DNA of 59,407 bases. Source: Nemertoderma westbladi. Its lineage: Eukaryota > Xenacoelomorpha > Nemertodermatida > Nemertodermatidae. Below the pieces are notes generated by a model. The model was not told the DNA's origin. It did not search any database and saw nothing but the letters and a program-made list of their open reading frames with translations. Made by a program: the position numbers and the translations under genes. The stretch covers positions 1-59,407 of the forward strand of contig JAUCBJ010008643.1 of NCBI GenBank assembly GCA_032718475.1, in the 5' to 3' direction. Shown here piece by piece: positions 19,370-29,592 of the stretch; the stretch's first letter is position 1; each line of letters opens with the position of its first letter.

Positions 19370-21487
19370 ATGGCTGATCTCATGTCATTCTTAGATGGAG
19401 AGGTAAAATTACAGCTCCTAAAGCAGTCCAGAGAGAAGACACCGGAAAATAAGGTAAGTGAGAAACCCGTTTCTAGGAGAAAGTTAATACCAGTGTGTTA
19501 TACAGACGACGGCGAAAGCCAGACTTCTCAAGAGGAAGACAGCGGGAAAGACACTGAAAGATCTTACTATGACAACAAAGCGCCTAAGGACGTAAGTAAA
19601 TTCAAGTCTCGAACCAATGACAGGAGAGAACAGGTAAGAAAAACTCATCCTACGTCTCCTAAGAGAATTCATGTAAGAAAGCCCGAGGAAAGAACGAGTG
19701 TGCACAACGTTACCCAAAGTAAGGTAAGTAACATCAAACCAAAATGTGTGCTGTGCGACGGGCCCCACCGTTTAAGTGCGTTTGATGAATTCCTAAAGAA
19801 ATCATTAAAGGATAGATGGGAAGTCATGTGGGATAAGCGGTTGTGTTATAATTGCCTCAGACAAGGACACCAACGGCGAACCTGTTACTCCGAAGCAAGG
19901 TGTGCGAAGTGCAGCGCAAAACATCATATCTTGTTGCACACTGAATTCGAACGAAACAGCCCGAGTCAGGTAAGTGAGTCCGAACTACATGTCCAATTCA
20001 GTGATGTGAACGACACTGACCAAAGTTCTGAGATGGAAGGATTCTATATGGACGAATTCTCCGACGAAAACGAATCCTGTTACCTGATAAATACCGCAGT
20101 GTATCGAGCACTTACGTATGAAAAGGACACCGACAGCGAGCTCCCCCTAACTACTTCTGACCGACAACCATCTTGGAAATCACCAACTTCCAATGTAGGA
20201 ATCCGAGAATTTCCCGTAGTGCAGTTGAGGGTCCACGGACCTGATAGGAGTTATATAGTGAACGCCCTCCTTGACTCCGGTAGCACAGGAACATTATTCA
20301 TCGACAAAGAACTAGCCGAAGACATCTTTGCTGGACGACCCAAGTTCCGAACTAAGTTAAACATGTCAGGAATTATGCAGGTTTGGAAATCTACAGTAAT
20401 AGCAGATTATTATGTAGGTGCGTTGTCCACCCCCCAGGATGAACTAGGAGAACACAGTATAAGGTCAGTAAAAATGGTGGCGATAAAGAACTTCGCTACC
20501 AGCCAAGTAGAACCTTATAACTGGGATGAGGACGATTTCACCCAGCAGCTTAAGATACCTAGATTCAACACAGACTACCCTGGAGTGCAAATACTCATCG
20601 GCCAAAATGCGCATGAGGCGCTTGAGACATTGGAGAAACGGCCTGCTCAACCGCAACCACTACAAGCCTATGCGGGAAGAACTAGAGTGGGTTGGTACTT
20701 TACTGGCCCTTCCCGTAGAACTCTCATGGAAAGGTTACCAAAAGAACGGGTATACCAAGTAAGTGAATGGGAAGCGGAGAGCAGTGAGGTAGACGACCCA
20801 ACTGAGGGAACACCATACTCCTCAGATAATGACGATATTAACTCCAATGTAGATCAATGGAGATATTGCCCCGAGACGATTAATCTAGCCGACATCGCTT
20901 CCAGAGGAGCAACTCCTCAAGAACTGACAGATACTCCAGACTGGTTAGGTGGACCCGACTTCCTAAGTAAAGAAGAAGAATGGCCTCCCCATCTTACCAC
21001 GGCTGAGATTAGACAAGCCAAGGGAGCGGAGAAAGTCAAACCTAAAACCCGGACGAGTAAATCAAGGTTATTTAAACCCGTGATAGATCTGTCTGTACTA
21101 CACATTGCCAGGGACGACGCTGTGGATCTAAACTCCCCCACCGCAAACCGATCTGTTGTGGAGATCAGAGAGAGAGACTGGAGATCTGGAACACCAGACG
21201 TCTCGCCGGGACTCTCACCTCTCCTGCCGGGAGCGATGGACCACTATAGATCCTGGAATCGGCTTTGTAAGGCCGTCGTGCATTTGAAGCGATGTTTCTA
21301 TCGTCACTATTCCAGGACGAAGAGGAAACCTGGAATTGTATTCGAAACACAACAACTCAATCGCCCAGTTGGTCGTTTATGTTTACTGGAAAGAGGCCGA
21401 GAACTGTCCGGAAACTATGGAAGGCAAGATACTCTTCCCACGACCACCTCCCTAATCCAACAAACATCTAGGGACTCCCCAATGTAA
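19370..21487 (+). CDS. BEL/Pao knuckles and protease fused to an RNase H tail; RT deleted
   Basis: This lies in the same frame as the gag pieces. Zinc-binding motifs come first: CVLCDGPHRLSAF, CYNCLRQGHQRRTC (CX2CX4HX4C) and CAKCSAKHHILLH (about residues 125-190). A retropepsin-like site LLDSGSTGTLF lies near 302 and RVGWYFTGP near 440. Only about 57 residues later comes WRYCPETINLADIASRG, the RNase H end motif; the minus-strand element has about 730 residues between these landmarks. RT and nearly all of RNase H are therefore gone. The frame continues into the integrase entry region (HYRSWNRLCKAVVHLKRC) and stops at 21,487, before any zinc-binding or catalytic integrase residues. The product could not reverse-transcribe or integrate. 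Confidence 0.82.
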   Translation: MADLMSFLDGEVKLQLLKQSREKTPENKVSEKPVSRRKLIPVCYTDDGESQTSQEEDSGKDTERSYYDNKAPKDVSKFKSRTNDRREQVRKTHPTSPKRIHVRKPEERTSVHNVTQSKVSNIKPKCVLCDGPHRLSAFDEFLKKSLKDRWEVMWDKRLCYNCLRQGHQRRTCYSEARCAKCSAKHHILLHTEFERNSPSQVSESELHVQFSDVNDTDQSSEMEGFYMDEFSDENESCYLINTAVYRALTYEKDTDSELPLTTSDRQPSWKSPTSNVGIREFPVVQLRVHGPDRSYIVNALLDSGSTGTLFIDKELAEDIFAGRPKFRTKLNMSGIMQVWKSTVIADYYVGALSTPQDELGEHSIRSVKMVAIKNFATSQVEPYNWDEDDFTQQLKIPRFNTDYPGVQILIGQNAHEALETLEKRPAQPQPLQAYAGRTRVGWYFTGPSRRTLMERLPKERVYQVSEWEAESSEVDDPTEGTPYSSDNDDINSNVDQWRYCPETINLADIASRGATPQELTDTPDWLGGPDFLSKEEEWPPHLTTAEIRQAKGAEKVKPKTRTSKSRLFKPVIDLSVLHIARDDAVDLNSPTANRSVVEIRERDWRSGTPDVSPGLSPLLPGAMDHYRSWNRLCKAVVHLKRCFYRHYSRTKRKPGIVFETQQLNRPVGRLCLLERGRELSGNYGRQDTLPTTTSLIQQTSRDSPM

Positions 21488-23040
21488 CAGCGTCTGGAGT
21501 GGGTGTGTGACTATATTATTTTATATTTGTTTTTATTATTTTATATTTATGTATGTATTATTATGTAATTTTATTATAATCGTTTTCTTTAATTTTATTT
21601 AGTAGAATGTTATTTTAGCGATTATCTAGTAGATTAGTGCAATATATATTCGCGTTTATTACTTAATTACTTATATATTATATATTTAGTGCGACGGCGA
21701 GAAATAATTCTTTTTCTCTTTCCTTACTGTCCGTATTACATTATAAATACGTGACTACAATAAGATGAAATATCCGTACTTATTAAAGTACAATAAAGCT
21801 CCTACTATATTTAAGTATTATTGGTAAGTAGAGTATTAGGAATGCAAAGTTCAAATCCTCGTGTCTCGGCTAAACCAAGCTCTGGGTAGACCTTGGAAAC
21901 GACTTGCCTCTACTCACTGACATTGCTTCTTGCGCTATTGCTCTCATACCGTATATTAAATAATACATATAGTAGCGTGATGTCCCTTTAATATTAGCGT
22001 AAAACGCAAAATAAATCTGTTAAACCTTTTGACCATCTGTAATTCTAGTCGATTAAGATATCGCGGCACCCACCGATATACTTGAAAGACAAAATTCTAG
22101 AATCAGTGGTTAACGTCCCCAGACAAGTTCTGGAATAAACTGGTGCCCATCCTAAATATTAACTATTAATATTTATAAAATCTGTCAAATTTTAGATCCT
22201 TTAAAATTCTAGTCTATTAAGATATCGTAGCACTTACCGATATTCTTAAAAAGACCAATTTCCTAGAATCAAGGATCCTAGTCCCCAGACATGTTCTGGA
22301 ATAAAATTGTGTCTATTTAATATTAAATAATAAAATTTACGGGAATAAATTTAAATTCATATTTTAATGAATTTGATAAATTGTCATTTTTATACAATTT
22401 ATAACATTCCCAAAATTCCATTAATTAATAGATCATGGGAGCAGAGATTCACCCTATTAAGTGTATTAGTGTGCGAGAATCTCCAATATATAGTCAATAG
22501 CCGATAAAATTCATAAAATCATGTATAAAGGGGATATTGACAATTAAAGAATTACTATTAAATAGCATCCCAGATCTGTATGCATGAGAATTACCCTAAT
22601 TCTACCGCTAGCTTTCCATAATGTCACCATAGCAACAACCACGCTAGAATTAGAAGTGAGTTAAAAGAACAATAGAAAGCTTACCCCATTGAATAGCATA
22701 GGGAATAAATAGCACACTGCTAGTATCCAAGGATACATAATAATAACGTGGCATTCTGGAAGGCACTGACTAACGGACAAATGGCCCGAATGTGTACAAT
22801 TTGTGACAGTTGTGTGGAATTTGTGCGTTTATAGGTGAATGTTACTACTAAAGTGTGTTTACAGTAGCGAGTCGCAATTGTGAAAGTAGCCCTAACTCTG
22901 CAGCAAGAACCTGAAGTAAATCTAAGCCTTTGGGACGGACAGTGGAGTGACTTGTGCCGGTTATCGTTGTCGTTGTGTAGCTACTACGTTGGCGAAATAG
23001 AAAATTCACCGCTCGCTATACGCATCGTAATGGTACGTAT
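21488..23040 (+). other. Spacer between truncated pol and the large frame
   Basis: AT-rich, with no credible gene. Two diverged tandem copies of about 150 bp (about 22,025-22,180 and 22,185-22,330) share TTAAGATATCG, CACC/CTTACCGATAT and CCCCAGACA-GTTCTGGAATAAA. Sequence shortly before the next frame (TCACCGCTCGCTATACGCA) shows no recognisable promoter or splice signal. Confidence 0.6.
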
Positions 23041-23574
23041 ATGGACTTCTTAACTACTGGCCATCCTATCGATTTACACGATACGGACGATGTAGACACC
23101 GAAAGGGAAATGGTTTTATTTAAATATCATACCCAGCGGAGTCGGAACGATAAACCGAGAATAGAACACGAGAATTCTATTCGAAACAGACTCGAAAGGG
23201 AAGACATTGAAGAGCCGGATAAACGCAGCGACTTCAACGATTATCTGGAATTCCTGAGAGAAACATATCTCGATATTGCCAGTCAACAAAATCTAGAAAC
23301 TCGATATCCTCAAGGTATACATCATGACCCTATGATAGAACTCAAACGACTCTATTTCACTATAATGTATCTTACCGCCGATCGACCGCTACCTGTCGTC
23401 CCAGATAGCTTCGAACAGATGGAGGAATATTGTAAAACTGGAGAACGATCACCCGCGTTTCCCCTGCAGGACGTGCGTCTTTGGTATTACTGCGACGAAT
23501 GCCCTAGACCCAATCAGCAAACGGAAAGACATAAACATCCGCGGAGACGTTGCGCTAAACACAGTTTTACATGA
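23041..23574 (+). CDS. Unrecognised retroelement frame, part 1 (N-terminal)
   Basis: I do not recognise this 177-residue protein. It is charged and helical (VLFKYHTQRSRNDKP, EFLRETYLDIASQQN) and ends with a short Cys/His cluster (YYCDECPRP, then a Cys and a His in RRCAKHSFT). No signal peptide or membrane segment is visible. The TGA at 23,572-23,574 is followed in the same frame by 27 open codons (YTYGSFKRNLFDVSPT) leading into part 2, so parts 1 and 2 were very likely one protein. The ATG at 23,041 is the first Met of the frame, but the true start could lie elsewhere if the region is spliced. Confidence 0.6.
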   Translation: MDFLTTGHPIDLHDTDDVDTEREMVLFKYHTQRSRNDKPRIEHENSIRNRLEREDIEEPDKRSDFNDYLEFLRETYLDIASQQNLETRYPQGIHHDPMIELKRLYFTIMYLTADRPLPVVPDSFEQMEEYCKTGERSPAFPLQDVRLWYYCDECPRPNQQTERHKHPRRRCAKHSFT

Positions 23575-23655
23575 TATACTTATGGGAGTTTCAAGCGAAA
23601 CCTGTTCGACGTATCACCTACGCTCGCTCGACTCAAACGATCCTTAAATAAACCA

Positions 23656-25035
23656 ATGATCAGAGTTCCGGAATACTCGGTCAAACCTCCTCATTCCTCA
23701 GTGAGACCTCAAACGCTTGATCCTAATAGTATAACGGATCCCCCTGAAGTGTACTCACTATTTAAAGATCTTGTGTTACCCGAACAATTAATCGGTGGCA
23801 CTCCGGTAGTGGGCTCACTAGATATTCGCCAACCCTACCTAGCCGGATTAGGACACGGTCATCTAATATCGCCGTTTAACCCGTACAACCGTCCAGGCTT
23901 AACACCGATACAACCCGTTACCGAAGTCGAAGAGAGCGTTGTACGAAACGCATTAGACGCTATTCGGCAGAAAATCGGAAAAGGAACTTACGATTGTTTA
24001 GAGAAACGCAAATTGCAGCAACAAATCCAAGCGGTGAAAGAATTAGCTTTACCCCAGTTCGATAGAGAAATCCAGAATCTCGAGGAAGACATCGAACGTG
24101 GACGAACCTACTCTTTACAAGAGTTCCTAGACGAGCGTTTACAACAACAAGCGGAGGAAAATCAGCTCGAGGAGAAACATATAGAAATGGATGAGAGAGA
24201 AGAAGCAGCTTTGGCCCAGCCAGAAACTCAAATTCTTATGACGGATCTCTATTCTAAAACCATCATCCATCCTTCGATGGTTCCCCATTTCGGAGACAAA
24301 CTCTTCGCCACGGCACAACCTCAACCGGTTGATATCAACCTAAGATCTCGAGATCTCATCGCTGACGCTCCCATGTTGCAACGTCCGCCAATCGAGGCCG
24401 CTCGTGTCGATGGTATACTCGTTGAACCTCCGGACAATAGAGCGGATCTTGTCCGTCGCATGGTACACGATGTTAACATACGCGCTAGACCTTTACCGAA
24501 CTCGTTTTATGGGATCAAAGATCACCCTTATTACGTCAATCTAATGCAATATTACATGGTAAAACCGGAAGATCCTACACATAGTCTGAGGTTTCTACCA
24601 CTAATAAATCCTCTCGATCTTGTCGAACTCGAACAACTGCAGAAACATCTGGATCAGTTAGTCAAAGTAAACTCATTTCGAAAACCCTATAATGTTTCCA
24701 GAATAGAGAAAGAGACAATACCTCTGTATAATCTTGATGGATTCATCAAAACTCGATTAGTACACTGGAATCTCGACGTGTTATTCGAAGAGGAAAGAAT
24801 ACAACGATATGGAGATGTAGAAACATATACTACACAATATTTAAAGTATAGAGATCTACCTAATGCTAGCGAATGCGCTACCTTGTGGCATCCAGTGGGA
24901 ATGACTCTAGAAAACGCCACTAAAGAGTGGAATGAGACTCTTAACGTTATCGAGATGTATGGAGTTGTCACTTACGATAATGAAGGTAGCGTTCCGGTTG
25001 GAGAACTGGGAACTACGCGAATGATACACATATGA
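23656..25035 (+). CDS. Unrecognised retroelement frame, part 2 (coiled coil)
   Basis: A 459-residue stretch in the same frame as part 1. It opens with a proline-rich region (SVKPPHSSVRPQTLDP, SPFNPYNRPGLTPIQP). Residues about 95-185 form a Glu/Gln/Arg-rich coiled coil (KRKLQQQIQAVKELALPQ, DERLQQQAEENQLEEK). The second half looks globular (HPYYVNLMQYYMVKPEDP, LVELEQLQKHLDQL). It ends at TGA 25,033-25,035, and again the same frame stays open past the stop (GLAGSTHVFTRACSDV). I see no enzymatic, protease or membrane motif. Proline-rich start plus coiled coil is compatible with a structural, gag-like role, but that is inference. Confidence 0.6.
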   Translation: MIRVPEYSVKPPHSSVRPQTLDPNSITDPPEVYSLFKDLVLPEQLIGGTPVVGSLDIRQPYLAGLGHGHLISPFNPYNRPGLTPIQPVTEVEESVVRNALDAIRQKIGKGTYDCLEKRKLQQQIQAVKELALPQFDREIQNLEEDIERGRTYSLQEFLDERLQQQAEENQLEEKHIEMDEREEAALAQPETQILMTDLYSKTIIHPSMVPHFGDKLFATAQPQPVDINLRSRDLIADAPMLQRPPIEAARVDGILVEPPDNRADLVRRMVHDVNIRARPLPNSFYGIKDHPYYVNLMQYYMVKPEDPTHSLRFLPLINPLDLVELEQLQKHLDQLVKVNSFRKPYNVSRIEKETIPLYNLDGFIKTRLVHWNLDVLFEEERIQRYGDVETYTTQYLKYRDLPNASECATLWHPVGMTLENATKEWNETLNVIEMYGVVTYDNEGSVPVGELGTTRMIHI

Positions 25036-25084
25036 GGACTAGCTGGTTCTACCCATGTATTTACTCGAGCGTGTTCCGATGTGA

Positions 25085-27079
25085 TTGATTATTCTTTTGA
25101 GACCCTTACCGAGACACAAAGGAAACTCCGACATGGACAATTCGAACTCGCGCAGCGTTACGTCACCGACACCGAGCGCAAACCGGCCATGGGTATCGAT
25201 GGATCGATGTTACCCCAGCCCGTGCTCGAGATGTTGTTTAATGAAAGAATCCTTAAAAATCGGCTCAGCTGTTTACGGAGATCTCCAAAACGACTTTCGG
25301 AACATGGAGAACATTCCATACCCTTTCGTGGATACTCAGCTGATTGCTCCCTGGGCAGAAGGCCGAGGTTTCTTCCGTGCTATGTATGCAAATACACCCA
25401 GCGGCATTACTAAAGTACAACGAACCTCCATCGGACATCTTGCCTTTCAAGAATACGGATGGAATTTCAAGGTTGGAAATCCTATCAACTACCAACAAGT
25501 ATATGGAGATCATTATTCTCGATTATACTTTGACGGACCATTGACTGCACCTGGCGCCGTGTATAGCTTTATGAGTGTTCCACTTCGTCCCTCCTTAGCT
25601 ATATACACGATCTTTGAAAACGCCGCACTTGCCGGTTGGCTAGCCAATGTGTGCAGTCGTACCATACGCGCCCATCCCTTAATACTTGGAACCAAACTCG
25701 CCAAGCTAGATGAACACAATAAATTCATTCGCTTCGAATGTTTCAGGCGCTTTCTGACTCCGTTCCGTAACGTTGATAGTCAGTTCAAGGACAGCGCTCT
25801 GACCAAACTCAGCCTAAGGGACTCAGCTGCGGAGAAGTTAGACAGCGCGGGATTTGCCCTTTTTAAGGACGTTTGTATACAGAACTTACATTCATCTGTT
25901 ATACAAAGACCTCGAATACCCACGGGTTATTCTGTCGTGGAAGTTCAGACAGTGGGTTCGCTTGCGGAGACAGCCGCACCTATCTCAGCTATGCAATTGG
26001 AAGACGAACCAATATGCTTAGAATCTGAGGAGATTCAGCCTACAGCGCCCCGGAGCAGCGATAACGACTACGTCTTGGAATGGTATCAAGGTCCACAATG
26101 TCTCACCGCATACGATTATCGGCACGCCAACTATGTTTCTCGAAAACGTTGCCGATTATGCGCATCGAGAGATCATTTCACCCCTATGGACTCAGACGTA
26201 CCCTGCTCCTATTTCCATGAACAACCGATGATGGAGATCTATTGTGCGTATTGCAGACTCAATAACTCGCACATTTTTGCAGTCTGCCCACAATTTATGA
26301 CTCAATGCCACCACTGTCAACTTAAAGGACATGCCAGTTTTAATTGCCCTTTTAACCGCGATCGGGAAAGCATAGATGAGATGATTACCCTGCGTTACAT
26401 CCGAGCTTGGGAAGCGAACGCGGATTTGCATTGTGAGTCACGCCATCGCTATTACCCTGGACGCGCCTACGAGGGAGTTTACGCGTTCCATCCTTATCTA
26501 TTCGCGTCTGTTGAACAAAAAACACGCACACTGAGTTACGAACTAATGAAGCATGTTGGTGAGTGTATTTCCACCAAATTTGTTCGAAAATATCTCAGGA
26601 ACGTCAATCCTAACGATATTAATTCATACCATTTGATCAATTTCATCCGTCAAGACCCTGAGTATGGCGATTTATTTATCAACTCGCACCCTGAGTTACA
26701 GGAAGTATCTCGACGGCCCTACGAATATCGAGCCCGAGAACGCGAGCTGGAAAGAACCATTAAACCGAGGAAGTTTCTCACCACTCACGGTCCACCTACC
26801 GCTATTGTCCAGACGACTCGTCAGGGACCAGTAGGAGCTGCTGTCCTAAGACGCGCCGTAAAGGCCGTTAGACCTCGCTCCACTGAAGTTGATATCGATC
26901 AACCAGGTACCTCGACCGGCGGATACACCGATCGTAATCCTAAACCTTCTGATGCAATTGTATTGCACCCTTCACCCAGGAGTTATAGCCCTCCTAGTAA
27001 AGTGGCTCGCCCCAAAGAGAAAAGGACTCTTGCTAGCCTCAAAAAACTGCGTAAACGCCGTCCGCGTAAGAAAGACTAA
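25085..27079 (+). CDS. Unrecognised retroelement frame, part 3 (CCHC knuckle, basic tail)
   Basis: The frame gives 664 residues, but roughly the first 55 codons are probably not the native reading: the frame of part 2 stays open to about 25,413, and the sensible switch is a single-base shift near the A run at 25,270. After a globular region (PFVDTQLIAPWAEGRGFF through YGDHYSRLYFDGPL) comes a Cys/His-rich section: CRLCASRDHF near 355, YCAYCRLNNSHIFAVC near 393 and CHHCQLKGHASFNC near 409, the last a regular CCHC knuckle. The C-terminus is highly basic (LKKLRKRRPRKKD). This suggests RNA or DNA binding. The last 212 codons are duplicated in the 5' LTR region. No envelope features are seen. Confidence 0.62.
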   Translation: MIILLRPLPRHKGNSDMDNSNSRSVTSPTPSANRPWVSMDRCYPSPCSRCCLMKESLKIGSAVYGDLQNDFRNMENIPYPFVDTQLIAPWAEGRGFFRAMYANTPSGITKVQRTSIGHLAFQEYGWNFKVGNPINYQQVYGDHYSRLYFDGPLTAPGAVYSFMSVPLRPSLAIYTIFENAALAGWLANVCSRTIRAHPLILGTKLAKLDEHNKFIRFECFRRFLTPFRNVDSQFKDSALTKLSLRDSAAEKLDSAGFALFKDVCIQNLHSSVIQRPRIPTGYSVVEVQTVGSLAETAAPISAMQLEDEPICLESEEIQPTAPRSSDNDYVLEWYQGPQCLTAYDYRHANYVSRKRCRLCASRDHFTPMDSDVPCSYFHEQPMMEIYCAYCRLNNSHIFAVCPQFMTQCHHCQLKGHASFNCPFNRDRESIDEMITLRYIRAWEANADLHCESRHRYYPGRAYEGVYAFHPYLFASVEQKTRTLSYELMKHVGECISTKFVRKYLRNVNPNDINSYHLINFIRQDPEYGDLFINSHPELQEVSRRPYEYRARERELERTIKPRKFLTTHGPPTAIVQTTRQGPVGAAVLRRAVKAVRPRSTEVDIDQPGTSTGGYTDRNPKPSDAIVLHPSPRSYSPPSKVARPKEKRTLASLKKLRKRRPRKKD

Positions 27080-27157
27080 CTGTTTAGAGTATTTTTATAT
27101 TTTAGAAACTGTGATTTTTTATATTTTATAGAATTAAATCCTATTTTCTGGGAGCGG

Positions 27158-28333
27158 TGTAAAGGCTTTTGTGGAATTAGCTGGTTATTTTCCCCGCAAA
27201 GTACTCTGTAGTTGTTTAAACGGAGATAAAAAGCCGTTTCCTTACTGTACCGGTGTTTTAGTGGACATAAAAAGCCATTTCTTCTGTATGTGTACTTTAG
27301 CGGACATAACTAGCGATTTTATGTCGCAATAAGCCAAATACTCTAAACATCGGAACTCAGATGACGACATCTATCAGCTGTGTCCACGTGTAACTTTTTC
27401 TTTGTTCTTTGTTCGTTCTTTGTTCGGTCGACCAATCAGAGTGGTTTTCACTCTGTGTTGGAGATTGTATACAGAAACTCACGCAATTCAGTCAGGGTGT
27501 GTATTTTTTCCTGATGCCAGAACACCGGCTTTGGAATTTCTGTGTTTCAGGCTTTAGCAAAACATTAGTAGGCTTGATCATAGAAACGTATAACTGTTAT
27601 CTAATCATATCTCAAACCAAAACATATTGTTACAAATCATATTGTCACCTACAAACACCGCATTTTTACTGCTATTTATTGTCGGTTATTAATTATATCA
27701 GTTGATGGAATATTATTATATTTGGATAACATCGATAAATAATCATAAAACCCCAATCTTGATATACTGAAGGTAAGAGACAGGTTACATATAGCAATTG
27801 CGACTTACATTATATTGGTTTTGGAGTGAATCTAATGCTATTTCATAGGCACTACATGTGTCAGTTGCTGTTCTCTTTATATGTGACTAAAATTAGTGAA
27901 GGTCGGCAGATCGGTGTGCAGCATTGTGCGGTAGTGTGCATGAGTTTGATAGATAACAAAGCATCTCCTAAAGAATGCGCTTTATACGTGAATCAATAGC
28001 CATCCTGTTGTGCTTAGTGTAAGTCATAACTCTGTTTACATACTTAGAGCACCACGTCCTAAAGGAACTGTTGATATTTCCCGAAAGTGAATAATATTTG
28101 TCAGAGATTATATATTAACGATCAATCGAATAATACAGTAGGCCTACATCGCAATAAGGTCAGAGCTTCCGAATCCAGTCTCCCGGGTATATCCAGCGGG
28201 TGAATGGTCGCGCATAGACTGGCTTCGGCTAATGTAGTGTATCAAATACTCGTCATAGGCTAAAGTCGATTTATAATCTAGAAGACACCTAAATTTGGCA
28301 GGTTAAACTGCTAAAGGTTTGAAAGCGCGAACA
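27158..28333 (+). repeat. 3' LTR (1,176 bp)
   Basis: It starts TGTAAAGGCTTTTG and ends GCGCGAACA. It equals 13,134-14,309 with only a few differences, and its first 44 bp equal the element's left end at 12,366. A short purine run, GGGAGCGG, directly precedes it and could be the polypurine tract. It starts 78 nt after the large frame's stop codon. Confidence 0.8.
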
Positions 28334-29592
28334 GAAATACAACATTTATAGTAGAGTCAATAGGAATTGGAATACAGGAAGGATGGTGAGATGTGGGATT
28401 TAAAGAATGCTGTCTGGGCTGGAATAGCAATACTGGTTGCCTATTACAATTCCTCTCTGGTTAGTCTACAGCCACAACTCCCAGCAAGCTAGCTCCACAC
28501 CAGCAGAGACTTGACCAATAATCATTCCCAGCAACTCGCTGCCTTACACATACATCCTTCCATCTATGTACCAGCATGTTGGCCAATAAATGAGCAGTAT
28601 TTAATGAGAATCAATTTTTTATGCCGTTTTAATTACTTTAGATCAATTAAAGACACAATTATTAAAGCAAATCACTTGAACTAATTAAAAACTATAATAG
28701 AATGGAGTATGTGGATTACATCTGTATAATTTTTAAGTATAATTATTGAAGTCTTATACTGTAAAACAATTAATTTCCTTTAACAGGCAGGTTGAAAGTG
28801 CTGTTTTTACCGTAATCAATTTAATTAACTAATTAACTGCTATTATCTTGGCTTCTCGAAGGCCACACGAAAATTAAACTTGGAAAATTTCTAAACTTTT
28901 GCCAAACAACATGTGTACCAAGTTTGGATAGATTTCATCGAAGATTGGCCGAGTTATTAACGTTTAAAATTGAACAAGAACGACAGAACGACAGAACGAC
29001 AGGTTGATTAATGGTACCACTACGCTAAGGCTCACTCACTTCGTGGCTCGCCCCACAGGCAGCCAGTAGTATTGCTATAGCAACACAGACATAACTCCAA
29101 CCATACACTGCCTGTATTTCAATTCGTATTGACTCTATATTACTTACTATCTCAGGTTACAGAAGATATAATGACTGTTGTAGGCTTATATCTGAAATAG
29201 TTTATTCCGCAATATATTCGTCCGGTTATTTTTTAATTGAATTTTGGCAAAGTAGTAAAATTAATGTTCTTAAAAATAATATTATTATTTCATATGTAAC
29301 CTAGAAAATTATCTACATTTTTTCGCTGCAGCTTTAAGAGTGTACATTGATTTAATATTATTTCAATACCCATATTACTACATCGGCATAAGATGCGTTG
29401 GCGTTGTATCACACATCTCCACATAGATGATCAGCAGTTACTCGCACAGTTTCGAAACTTCGCATAGTTATAACTGTATAAAGATCGTCAGTCTGCGTTT
29501 AGGAAAAATATTTTATGACAACACAGGACGAGCGACGAGCGCAACGAGGCATATAATAAAGACGAGTACTGCGTAGACTATATTCCTATTAA
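28334..29592. mobile_element. Right part of the interrupted long-inverted-repeat DNA element
   Basis: It begins with the continuation of the left arm (AGAGTCAATAGGAATTGG, about 28,350). After about 600 bp of spacer it carries the opposite arm in reverse orientation: 29,060-29,160 is the reverse complement of 28,338-28,460, and 29,151-29,581 of 11,897-12,362. The spacer includes three tandem AACGACAG units at about 28,976-29,004. No transposase frame is visible, so it looks non-autonomous. Confidence 0.65.

Larger units (their letters stand above)
12366..28333 (+). mobile_element. 16-kb BEL/Pao-type LTR retroelement with an extra large frame, defective
   Basis: The order is 5' LTR (12,366-14,309, anomalous), leader (14,310-16,570), gag-protease-truncated pol in one frame (16,571-21,487), spacer (21,488-23,040), an unrecognised long frame (23,041-27,079) and 3' LTR (27,158-28,333). 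The left end is TGTAAAGG, repeated at the 3' LTR start; the right end is GAACA. The flanks are GCAAT (12,361-12,365) and GAAAT (28,334-28,338), a 5-bp target duplication with one difference. Removing the element rejoins a repeat whose reverse copy is nearby. RT, most of RNase H and the integrase core are missing, so it would need proteins from a relative. The LTRs differ at only about a dozen positions in 1.9 kb, which indicates a recent insertion. Confidence 0.75.

Noticed and set aside
21840-21890. Possible tRNA-derived SINE with AGTTCAAATCCTC
   Set aside because: Only a B-box-like sequence is present, with no A box and no second copy in the window.
23041-27079. The large frame as an envelope gene
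   Set aside because: I see no signal peptide, membrane anchor or cleavage site; the CCHC knuckle and basic tail point to nucleic acid binding.
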